Source: Deuterostichococcus epilithicus (Eukaryota; Chlorophyta; Trebouxiophyceae; Prasiolales; Stichococcaceae). From it: a stretch of 64,000 nucleotides of DNA. The stretch lies in assembly GCA_033439295.1 (NCBI GenBank), contig JAVTLE010000013.1:620001-684000 (forward strand). The letters run 5' to 3'. This document shows positions 34,595 through 45,473 of the stretch, piece after piece. Numbering within the stretch: position 1 is the first letter of the stretch; each line of letters begins with the position of its first letter. The notes under the pieces are model-generated. The model did no database searches. It was not told the origin of the DNA and saw nothing but the letters and a program-made list of their open reading frames with translations. The translations under genes and the position numbers were made by a program.

Positions 34595-37500
34595 CTACCT
34601 GCCGTCCAGCCAGCCGCACAGCTCCTCGGCGTGGCGTGACAGCCACGCGCCGTTGCTCGCGACTGCGGACAGCGCCGTCGCGAGGTATGGCTTCTTTGGC
34701 AGCGCCGCCGAGTGCCGCTGGAACAGCGTGCGCAGCTGCTGCGCTGTTGCGCCGGCAGCCGGCTGCTTGGCAGCATCCACAACGAGGGCTGCCACCGCGC
34801 CCGCCGCCCGGGTGGTCCCGCCCAGTTTCAGGTATAAATCCTCTACGTGCCTGCAGCACGAGGGCCGGGCTCCAAGCTTGGTATAGGTGCTGACGAGCGG
34901 TTGTGATGCGGGAGGCTACTGTGAATCGTAATTGCAGGCATGCTCTCATACTTCTCACAGACGCCCCAGCGCTCAGCAGCACTCAGCTCCACCTGCAGGC
35001 TACCCACCTGTCTGCATGCGGGCCTGTGTGATTGCAGATCGCAGGAAGCGCGGCCAAAGACCGGCCGAAGAAGGCGCAGGGCGCAGGCACACATACCAGA
35101 CCAACCAATCTCGTGCGAACATCGAACATGCGGCCCCCGTCCCCGTGTGCGTTGAGCAGCACACCCGGCGGCGCAGTGCACGCGCGCCTCCGCACGATTT
35201 GAGCAGCAATGCAATGCACACGTGCGAGGCCGTGTGCGCTGAGGGGCCTAGGGTTTTGCGCTGCTCGCCACTCAGGGCCTCTGCTCACCGCTGCAGGTAG
35301 GCCCACACTTGGTGCGCGCCGCCAGCCGCGCCGCCGCCGAGCAGCGCCCGCAGCAGTGGCGCNGANTCCTGNGGCCGCGTGGCGGGCGCCAGCGCCAGGG
35401 ACAGCACCCCCTGCAGCTGAGCCGGCTCCACGGCGGCGCCGAGGGCGCTGAGAGCGCGGTCCCGCACGGACGGCGACGGATCCTGCATGTATGTTGACAG
35501 GTTTTGGGTTGAATCCCAGCTCCACTTGGTGTTTCAGTACACAGGGGTGCAGGACTCATGCACCGAGCATGTCAAGCCCTCGACTCGTCCGTCTATGTGG
35601 GTGAGAATTTGCTAAGAGGCAGGCAGCCGGGCTCATTAGTGCACAAGCTCGAGCGGAGTGCCTGTGGAATGCTGAGTCCCCAACAATTCCGAAAAGTCGT
35701 TGCGATGGCCGCAGGGGCTTACACCTTGAACCCAACGGGCCCACGCACCGTCTGGTACGCATTTTTGACGGCCTGGTACGACGTGGAGTCTCCGCTCTGC
35801 ACCGCAAGCTGCGCTGCCACGGCTGAGAGGTCCGGAGGCACCGCCGCCGCGCCGCCGCTGCTTATCCGCTCGGCCGCCTCCGCCCGCAGCGTCTCGTCGC
35901 CAAAGTCGCCTGCTTGACAGTTTGGAAAATGAATGGCTTTGGCTCGCCCTGGTGTTGCGGCGCAGTCAGACAACTGGCCCACGATTGCCTGCAGGGTCTT
36001 GCTGCGACACTGACGCTTCCAGCCTGCATGAAGCCTCAACAGGCCAGCATTTCGTTGGGCGGTCGGGATGGCGGTTCACGCACGAAGCGGGGCAGAAGTG
36101 CAGCTGCGTGAGGGTAGGGAGGCGCGCCTGCTAGCCTGAGGATCAGCGGCCGCACGAGCCGGAGCTCCGTCCCGTCGACGCTGCCCACCACGAAGCTGCT
36201 GTCACCGCCCGCCGTCACGGCAGCCAGCGTCGACGGCAGCACCTGGCACACAACAGCAATATGCATTCCAATGCGTTCGGCGTCTGTGCATGCTTCGTGG
36301 GCAGCCTCCGTCCGCATTTCTGGTCAGGTTTTCCATGGCACGCTCACCTGGGATCGCACGAACCGTGTCCAGCCGCCGGTACACTCCTTACGATCGGGGC
36401 TGCCGCTCAGCAGCGCCGATACGGCACCCAGGTGGCGGACTGCAACCGCCCAGGGGGAGTACTCTGCGCCGCCGCGCCGCCCTAGCGACCTGCCCGGAAT
36501 GTGCGGCATACCCTGTTCAGCTCGCCACCCAACGAGAGTTCGCATAGTGAAGTCACCCCGGTGGCGGGCCGCCACTCCCCAGGAAGGGGGATACTGTGCG
36601 CCGCCACAGTACTGTGTGTATGGTAGAGATGAGGCAGGCGGCAATTCTTGAGGATCCCCAGACCATGCTGGGACACATTCGGAATGCTTTGCTGGAACGG
36701 CAACACAACACGGGGTCGTGCTCCGTGACCTGTCATGCGCGTGCTGGCGTACCTCAACAAATCGAGGAAGGGTGTGATGTGGCCCCGACCAGCCCCAGCA
36801 ATCGCCCAGGCGTCGTCAAGGAGGCCCGCAACATCCACCTACAAAGTAAATCTTGTCACTGTGAGCAAAACATCAGCGGGCAAGCAAGTCGCTCTTGAAA
36901 ATCAGCTCATGGCCCGCCATGTTGGTGTGGTTGGCGCGCCTGTCCCGAGGCGCGATGGACATGCAGCAGTGACAACCGCCCCCGTTTGACCGGTGATCGC
37001 CGCAGCATGCAGCTCCAAAGCTCGCAGGGTGTCAGCTGAATGGTCTCTCTCAGTGTGTTTGATGTGCCAAACCCCGCGCACCGGCTGCAGCTGGCTGCCA
37101 TCGGCGGCTGCGGCCGCAAGGTGGGACCACAGCTTTGGAGGATACTGCACCCGCAGCGGCACCAACTGCCCGGCGTTCAGCTTCACCCAGCCGCGCCGTG
37201 AACTTGCCACCTCCAGCAGCGGCTCGCCTGCAGCCGGGGCCAGGTGTGTGATTCAGTGCGCGTCAATGTGCAGTGTGGTTCACACAAACCAAGGAGTTGT
37301 TGCGAATGCCAGCAGCATCCAGCAACACCAGGCCAGCTGCAAAAGGCAGTGGCGCATCAGCGATGCCTACACCATGCTGCGCACAAGTGTTTGTAGGATT
37401 TGAAGTTTGAAGGCAGCGCTGCATACAGTCGGGCTCGCAATGTGCCCGACAGCGTTGGAATATCTGGGCTATGGAGTTTTCTGGGCAGGTTTGAAGAAAG

Positions 37501-40500
37501 GCCACAAACCCGAGTTGCAGCTGTTGAGCTCCACCCAGGTCACAGGGTTTGCAGCCCCGTCACCAACGTCGCCGCCGCTGACGAATGCCAGCGGCAGCCA
37601 CCATGGCGCGAACGAGCCGTCGCGGCCGCCATTACTGCACCGCAGCTCCTGCCCAGCTGCAAACGGAGCCTGCACATAGGTAGAAAATCTATGAGAAACT
37701 TTAACCTCTGTGCTCACCCTGGCTCCTGCGTATGCCCACATGTGCCGGCAGCCACGGAGGCGAGCAGCAACAGGAGACACTTGCCAGGAAGGTTTGAATT
37801 CAAAAAGACGTGCGCAAGCGGACATCCCGGACCGCAGTGTGCCTGCAGCGCAATGTCCACCCCCAGTTCCTGGCGAAGTCAGAAACACATGCACCTGCTG
37901 CGCCATGAGCCGCCAGCGCTTTGGGCCTTGGCCGCCGTCATCTCCGCCATCACCGTCGTCGTCGTCACCGTCCTCGTCCCCCTCGTCCGCTTCGCTGTCG
38001 CCGCCGCTGCTGCCGTCGTCGCCGTCCAGGCTGACAGTCAGCAGCGGGAACCCTGGCTGGTGCGTCCACGTGTCCATCCACTGCCGTACGTCGGCGCCTG
38101 CGACACCAGCAACTCTCTGCACGCCGCTGCTGCACGTCTCTGCTGCTTGAAGGAGGCGTGGAATCCACACCTGCCTGGGCCGCAGACACGCAGGTGTCCG
38201 GAGGTTTGCGGCCCTCTACATGGCCTGCTGTTGCAGCCTCAGGCATCGCCAGCCATGGGACGGGCGTGGGCACGTGGTTGTGCCTGCGGCGGCCCTCCTC
38301 AGAGGTTGTGAACGAGAAACGCCCTTTGCATAGCACAGTCTCTGCCATGCCAGGCAGATCGCAGGTGAGCGCACCGGAGGAGTCTGCAAGGGCGCCCCAG
38401 ATGTCTGCACTGTCGGCGCTGCCGAACTTGTGCGCCTTGAGGTACCGTCGCAGGCCGGCGATGAAGGGGTCAGCACCCCCCACGTCGCCGCTGCTGGTTG
38501 TGCTGCCGCGGCTGCCACCACTGCTGCCGCTGCCGCTGACGATGGCACCGGCGCTGCCGTTGCCGCCACTGATGGTGCCGCCCTCGACGTCACCGCTGCT
38601 GCTGATGGAGCCGCTGCCGCCGCCGCCGCCGCTGCTGCCGCTGGCGTCGCCCGATGCTCCAGCTGCCCCCAGCAACCCTCGCACTGCCGCCGCTGCCGCG
38701 TCGTGGCTGCCCTGCCCTGAGCTGTGCGCTGCCTGCACCCACACCGACGGAGCCGCGACCACCGTCAGTGCCGCACGCTGCTCAAGCTTCGCAGCAGCGG
38801 CGCTGTCGCTTTGCCGTCGCCTGCCGCCGCCGCTGCCAGTGGCAGCTGCATCGCCCCATGACAGGGCGCTGGCCAACGCCAGGGCCCTGGCGTTGGCCCT
38901 GCTGCCATGCACACCGCTTTCGGGGGCCGCGTCCCGCCGTACCGCACCACCACTGCCGCCAAGGCTGTGCGGCGATGCGGCCGCCAGCGCCCGCCGCCGC
39001 AGCCTCAGCGGTGGCAAGGCGTCGCGGTTGAGGAAAGCGCGCAGCATGCGCAGCAGCGATGCCCCCTTCTCGTAGACAACGGGGTCGAAGAACGACTCGA
39101 TGGTGTCGTCGCTGTCGACCCCTGTGCATGGCAGCATGCACAGAATGTGGGCCGAAACCCAGGAAGAAGTTTGCGCAGTGAGAGTCTCAGCAGTCGTGGC
39201 CGTCTTGCAGCTCAACAACCGTACAGGCTGTCGCCATTGAACCCACTCGAACTGATCAGCGCTGCCTGTGCCGCGACATGACCTTCCAACCTCACCGTGC
39301 AGGCCTGTCAGGGCTTTGCAAGCTCGGCATTTCTTGCCCCACCTGATTCGACTGCCAGGGGGTGTGTCGCGCCCGCAGCGGCGTCGTGATCCAGGAACCG
39401 CGTCATGGAGTCTGCGAAAAAGCGGTCCAGGAACGCTGACCCCGGCACCGCCGCCTCGCCGCCCACGTCTTCAAAGTAGGTCGCAGGGCCCTCCGCCAGC
39501 CACAGCGAACCCCAGTAGGCAAAGGTCGCAGTGTCACCGAACCACTGCAGACATGGAGGGGCCAGCCAAGGGTCAGCGTGCGAGCGCCTCGCTGGCTTCA
39601 TGGCGCAGTGCTTCTGAAACTGAGGGCTCGCTGGCAAGGGTGCATGCCATGCTGATGCGCTGGCCAGAGTGCCAAGATGGTCTGCAACATTGCGAGAAAG
39701 CCGGGAGACATCGTGCCTGACAACAGAATTCTGTCAGAATTGATGTCGATCATGACATGACAATCCCGAACCAGGCTCCTGGTCTGGACATTTAATGTGG
39801 GGCGCCGCACCATGTGCGACATCTCGTGAGCGATGATGGACGCGACTCCCAGCTGCTCCTGCAGGCCTGCAGTCGCTGGGTCTGCCAGCAGATAGGACTC
39901 TCGGAACGTGATGAGCCCCCAATTCTCCATGGCGCCGCCTGCATAGTCCGGCACCGCCACCTGCACACCACTAGTTTGGCTCACACAGAGCGGCCCTGGC
40001 ATGCGTACGGCCTGGCACAACATCCGGTGGCGAGCCGCCGGTTGTCCACCACACCGCCTGCACAGTGCGGCACCCCCAGTGTTACTCCAGCATTTCGGCT
40101 TCTGCTAAGCGGTCTGCCTGGTGCCGTCCCCAACCAAAGGCCAGCCACAGCCTCCAATGCCTGCTGCAGTGCAGACTCAGAATGATGTGCAGTCAGAGTG
40201 AAAGCACAGGTTGCCAAGCGCGCACCAGGTCGAGCTTGTCGAGCGGGTACGGCATGTCGAACAGCTGCTCATAGAAGGGCAGCAGCGTGGTGGCCACCTT
40301 GCCTGCGGACTCCAGCTCTGCTCTCGACCTGCAACCGAAGCGACTGACGATTGCCAGATGTGCGTCACGAAAGGCATCATATGGCAAGGCTTGCATGGCG
40401 AGCCAGGCACTAACCCCACAGTCGGTGACCCCACAATCGTGGCAGTTCATTGAAGCATCCTTTGACAACAACAGCCTGCTTGAGGTCCTGGAAATCAAGC

Positions 40501-43338
40501 CAGACCTTCCGGGGGCGCCCCAAACGCGGATGATGGTGGTGTCGTTCACCCAGTGGAGGCACTGCATCTTGCCGACCACCTGTGCAACAGAATGAGGCGG
40601 ACCTCGGAGGAGACGAGCGTATCTGCATGGCGCTGCATAGCACCGTCGCAGCAGGCCAACTCGGCAATGGCCGCAGGCATCCACGGGGCAGGACCCTGTC
40701 CAGGGCGCGTGGCCGGTGATGTCAGGCAGGCGAATTGGTGTAACTGCCGCAGCTCCCGCGGGCGCGACACAACAACAGGAGGCACGCCAGCGCACCATGG
40801 CGAACAGGTAGGTCGACATGGGCGGCGTGCGCGCAAAGGCGTGCCGGGTTCGGCCGCCGACGACGGGCTCCGCCGACGTTTCCTGCGTGTTAGACAGTGC
40901 CGCCAGCCCCTTGGCGGCCGTTAGCTCCAGCTGGAATGGCGCCTGCGGGTGTGGGCAGCAGGACATCCCTTTTAGTTTCAAGTTTCGGGTTTCTTCCCAC
41001 ACGGCAAGCAGGGTGATCTGGGACCAGCTTTACTGGGTACTCAGCCGCCAGTGCATGCACATGCACAGAATTTCGTTTCAGCATCATTCAGGGGCCGCAC
41101 ATGAGCGGGGACCCATGCGCTTCCATCTGCACCCCGATGCCACCAGCGTCAAGGGAATTGCGGCGCACCTTCAGCTGCGGCTCGTCGAAGCAGGGGTACG
41201 CCTTTCGCGCAGAGGTTGCCTCGAAATCCGTGATCGCGAAGTTGTACACGTCGCCGCCCGGCGCTGCAGAGTGGATAAAGTCGTGCTCGCACCAGGCCGC
41301 TGCGACAAGTCAGTGCACAGACACAGGGGTGCATAGACAAGCTCCGCACACTGACCACGGGTCAACATGGGCCAGCGTTCGAGAGCAGCAAGCGAGCGCT
41401 GAACTTCTAGGTATTCATGACGCTCATGAGCAGGGTTAACAGAATCCGTGCAAGAGAGCAGGCGTGCAACTTCGCCATGTGCACAGCCAGCCTGTGCGGT
41501 GTCAACCATTGCAAGGAGCCTCACATGTGGAGGTGGCCAGGTAAAACCCGCTCAGGCTGGCGCGCAGCTTGTAGTAGAACTTCAGTGAAAGCACACCAGC
41601 CCCCCGCGATAGCAGCTCCGGGAAGCGCAGCACCACCTGCCCGGGCTGTGCCGTTGATGCCGTCCAGGTGCCTGCGCACAAATGGTGATCCGTCGATAAT
41701 GGCGTTTTTCCAAGCCAGACATGGAGGGCCAATTGGGACACGGAAGCGTGCCGGGCCTGTGGCAGCGTCTCACTGAGCGCATGATCCATCATTCCGTGCA
41801 CTGGACTTGTGGTTGCTGCTGCCACGGCGAAGGGCGATGCTGCGAAGCTCTTGGAACTGGCGCCGTCCACCCACCTGTCTGGGAGCCAAACGTGACGGCG
41901 CTGAGGTCCATGTGCGCGGCGTGCAGCACCACGCATCGGGACGCAGCGAGCACATTGATGCCAATGGCCACCTGCCCTTCCACCTGCACGGCAGAGCGCC
42001 CAACCGGTGGCTGCGGTTTGACACAGTGGTGCGCAGTAGAACATGAAGGGGCGCTGATACAGTGTCGCGTGACACGAAATGGAGGAGGTCAACATGATCC
42101 AGAGGAAAGCCAGACCTCAGCGAAGCGACAGATTCATTCAGCATGCACTGCCATGTCCAGGCCTGGGTGCTCAACCGACAAGAACCGGAGCGCCTGCAGG
42201 CAAGCGCATGTTGCGCCGATGGTGCGGTTTCTATTTGAAGTTTCTGCTTGCAAGCGCAGATGCGCCCAGCCACACCTTGGAGGGCGGGACGAGGTCCACG
42301 TCAAAGGTGAGGTTATAGCTCGTTGGCGTTACGTGCGTCGGCAGCCGGAAGCCGGTCCAGCCACATACCGCCTCGCCGCCGCCGCCGCCCGCCGATGCGC
42401 TGTCATGAGATGCCGGCACGCCCAGGCGGAGCTGCATCCCCAGGAACACGACCGCAGCCACCAGCGCCACCACCACCGCCAGCAGGCCGCCAGCACATCC
42501 CAAAATCACCTGCAGCGAAGTGTATCATACGTGATACTGCCTCTCATGATCGACACTTCCTTCACCGCTCGGAGACTGACAGTGAACACGCTCTGCCTAC
42601 GCCCGAGGACTGATGCGCAATGGCGCCAGCCCCAGGTGGGGACGGCAACGGCATGCGGTGATCGCAGTAAGTGAGCGTTCCGACGCTGATGACCAACGAC
42701 AGCGCTCCAATCCCACCTTGCGCTGCCGCGCATGCAGGCGGTACCACCACTCCGGCAGGACCACCGCGCCGCAGCACAGCAGCCGCGTGCGGTTGGGCCG
42801 CCAGTCCAGCAGCATGTCGTCGTCGTCTTCGTAGTCCAGGTTGAATATCTGCGAGGTGCGCCACGGTCTGGCAACTCGGAGCCATGCACGGGTGATAGCA
42901 GAGGATTGTCCAGGGCCAGACATCACCTTGGCTGCGAGTGCTCATCAGGCAGTCATTAGATAGGGTGGACGCTGTCAACGTGAATGCAAGCCGGCCAAAA
43001 GAGGTGAAGGACGGCAGGGACGCGAGGGGGGCGCGGCAAACCTGGTCGGGGCGGTCGTATCCGTCGAGCGGCGTCGAGGGGGCTTCCGAGCCATAGTACG
43101 AGTAGTTGTCGTCTCCTGGCGACGCAGCCAAAGATGCGCTCATGAGATTGGAGGAAACACAGCTTTCCGACCTGTGTCGTCTGTGACATTAACTCGGTTT
43201 TGCACCATGCATGCGACATGCCGCATGCGGCGGCCGTGACGAGGTCATGGGGATCGCACCGTTGATAAGGGTGCGCGAGTCGTCCTGCCAGGGGTTGCCA
43301 CAGATGGCGGGGCTCCGCGGCGTGCCCTTGCCGCTCAT
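34595..43338 (-). CDS. M1 family zinc aminopeptidase, type II membrane protein (copy A)
   Basis: Zinc exopeptidase removing N-terminal residues, anchored with its catalytic part outside the cytosol. Twenty-two exons with fully consistent phases, about 1251 residues. First 43260-43338, anchor exon 42276-42509, GAMEN/HEXXH exon 39811-39960, WFGD exon 39343-39544, large exon 38375-39121, last 34595-34850. A cytosolic acidic tail ([13 protein letters not shown]) precedes the helix [21 protein letters not shown]1 hallmarks: [30 protein letters not shown] (39922-39936), HEMSH (39814-39828), WFGD..LWLAEG with the third zinc ligand Glu 18 residues on, [12 protein letters not shown], then an ERAP1_C-like helical region ([12 protein letters not shown]). 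Unusual: a Gly/Ser/Ala-rich insertion of about 165 residues inside exon 38375-39121 and an acidic insertion in 37895-38097. Three undetermined bases lie at 35363-35372. Confidence 0.95.
35363..35372. other. Undetermined bases (N) in an aminopeptidase A exon
   Basis: Three Ns at 35363, 35366 and 35372 in exon 35289-35482. The reading frame is kept. The paralogous exon in copy B is complete. Confidence 0.95.
35910..36127 (-). other. GC-AG intron of aminopeptidase A; paralogue uses GT
   Basis: Copy A has LILRLAG with donor GCAG|GCGCGC at 36127. Copy B at the identical place has GCAG|GTGCCC (near 47020). The next exons ([12 protein letters not shown] and GDFGNETLRAEA) match, so the splice position is fixed by comparison. 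Confidence 0.9.
36555..36612 (-). repeat. Decayed copy of aminopeptidase exon 36348-36489 (unit A)
   Basis: The minus strand repeats the GGCGCAGAGTACTCCCCCTG.. part of the real exon (reads GAQYPPSW against GAEYSPW), about 120 bp upstream in the preceding intron. The counterpart in unit B is at 47445-47503. Confidence 0.85.
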
Positions 43339-43815
43339 GACTGCGCAGGAGTCGTCCACCTGCTTCCGCCTGGTGCACAGCACTGGTCCGGTCCCCTGAT
43401 GATCATATGTTCACAAACCCTTCGCCGCTGGTGTCCGAGATCCGAGCTCCTTTTCAACCACACCGATTCAAAGCTGCATTTGCGGTGTCCAGGCTTCCCT
43501 GTCAAGCAAGCTCTGTACACCGCATTTTGAGTTTGACAAGTCCCGCACATGAAATGATCTCAGGACCGCAAACTTTGCAGCCGGACTCCATCGAGGGTAG
43601 CTGAGGATGATAAGGCAAGCCAGAGCAATTGTTCTTGTCGATTGGTAGCCAGCGTTGACAAGAACATGAGTCACGCTGATGCTGGCTGCCAGCTTCCAGC
43701 TTCCATTCGGGAGAAGTGCAATCTGCAATGTGATCGTTCCTATAGTGCAGCCTGCGAGCTATCGCAACACACCAGTTGGTGCACGAGGAGGTCTGCGGCA
43801 GCTCAGCTTGATACC
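43339..43815. other. Aminopeptidase A upstream region
   Basis: Presumed promoter, homologous to 54424-54904 upstream of copy B. AT-rich relative to the exons. No gene supported. Confidence 0.45.
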
Positions 43816-44018
43816 ACGGGAACGCCGACACAGATGGTGGCCGCGATGCTTGTTGCACCTGCGCGTCACGTGCGTGCCCAGCCTGGACCGTCCTGCGGTG
43901 AGCGCATCGTCTAGCATACGAGCGGGTTTGGTCGGAATTTTCCGCTGTATCTCTGATCCCACCTGCTCAACGGCTTGTCGGAGGAAGCTCCACATGATGT
44001 GGTCACCCTCGTCGCCAA
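43816..44018 (+). pseudogene. Truncated 5' fragment of the fibrillin-like gene
   Basis: Matches the region around 54905-55108 at the start of the fibrillin-like gene, including an ATG-GxGGCCGCGATGCTTG start and the CGGTGAGCGCATCGTC donor-like context. Similarity stops at about 44018, where NAA50 sequence begins. No downstream exons remain. Confidence 0.8.
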
Positions 44019-44023
44019 TTTAA

Positions 44024-44745
44024 GTGCCGGGTGCAGATGTACATCAGGGCCATCGGTGTGCTAGCCTACCGCGGCATGGGCCTCTGTGTGTGTCGCTGTG
44101 CCCACTGGCATTGCCTGGCAGGTTGTGGCATTGCCTGCAGCGCGCAGGGCTGCGCTGAGTTGACGCACAAGCAGCAGAATAAGGGTGCGTCTGCTGTGTT
44201 GGCTGGGCCTTCCCACACAGCTGTCACAGTTGAGCCTTCCCAGGCATCGGCGCATTTTTGCACCAAACTTGCTGGCCGTCGATACGAGGCAGCTTTCGGG
44301 CTACCGCTACATGTTGCGAGGACCCCAATATCATGTCAGCCAACCTCCACACTACCAACGAGGCACCCTAGATCCCCAACGTGTCAGCGATGTCACGCTA
44401 TGTGTCAGTGTGCGGCTGCAGGCCGGTTGCCCGAGGGTCATACGCTGACTGGCGGGTGAACATGCATTCAACCGGCACAAGTGACCATGCGAACAAGACC
44501 AAGAAGCGCGACCTGTCTACAGATAGTCTGGATTTTGGGAATTGGAGTTATGAAGGACTACTACGAGCTGGCCAACTAGGACGCCCTCATTTTGCGGCAG
44601 GCTGGCAGACGAGCCTGAGGCAGTCGTCGCAGTACAAACGTTGTGACCAGCTCAACCTGGTGCAGCCTGGCAGACGAGTCGCCAGCAGCGGCAGCGGCTC
44701 AGCTGTCCTAGCAGCGCGGCCGTGGGCATGCATTTAGTATCATCG
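44024..44745 (+). pseudogene. Truncated, decayed 3' fragment of NAA50
   Basis: Begins at the acceptor of exon 4 (counterpart of 33007: MYIRAIGVLA, then a lost codon and YRGMGL). Exon 5 is recognisable near 44290-44360 with internal losses, and exon 6 near 44520-44640 with a premature stop (DYYELAN then TAG). There is no 5' half and no promoter of its own, so it is non-functional. Confidence 0.9.
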
Positions 44746-45473
44746 CAAAAGCGCAGGGCAGCCGTGTGGCGGTGCGTGGCCTTCGGCAAAGCAAACTGCG
44801 GGCCTGCGGCGGCGGCGTTGGCCGGCAAACTTAAGGCGCCGCGGTGGCTGCCGCAGCACCGCTCTGATCTAGCAGGCTGTTTTTCCAAAGCAGCAGCATT
44901 CACGGTCCGCGGCGCGGTGGTCGTTGGGTCGGAAACTTAGCCATGGAGCAGCACGGGAAGCGAGCATCAAGGCGCCAATGATGACAAAATCGTCGATTGG
45001 CGCAGCGGCATCAGCATACGTCTTGGTGGCTGCCTGCTGGTGCTGTACCCTCTTTAGTAACGTGCCGTCCGACTAGCTAGCAAAGAGGGAACTGGCAGCG
45101 ACCCATTGCCCTTATTTTGAGTGACTATGTGGTCAGCAATACGGTGTTTGGAAACAAGTGCGGATCCAGAGCTGCCAAGCATTCAACGTCGTCAACAGTT
45201 ACAGTACACCTCCCTTTCCTCGAAAATCTCAGCTTCGCCACCCACAACGTTTTTCTTGACTGAGATTGACTGCAAAAAAATCCAGGGCCTCAAAAACAGG
45301 ACATCTTGGCAACCCAGCGCCGCAAGATCAAAATTATGCCAACGAAGTTTGTAGTCGATGTCTGCACAGCACTGGCACTTGTATATACAGACCAATGTTT
45401 TCTGGTCGCAACCCTGTCGCAAATATGAACCCTAGATAGTGTACAAGGCATCAGCAAACACAGAAGTGTGCCG
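44746..45473. other. Spacer between NAA50 fragment and aminopeptidase B
   Basis: Homologous to 33721-34594. It is AT-richer, with short low-complexity runs (45265-45290). No gene. Confidence 0.5.

Larger units (their letters stand above)
32994..44018. repeat. Tandem duplication unit A (about 11.0 kb)
   Basis: From the acceptor of NAA50 exon 4 (GTGCCGGGTGCAG at 32994) through aminopeptidase A to a fragment of the fibrillin gene's 5' region. Unit B starts with the same GTGCCGGGTGCAG at 44024. The order and orientation of all exons are identical in both units; exons are clearly similar, introns are more diverged. Confidence 0.95.
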
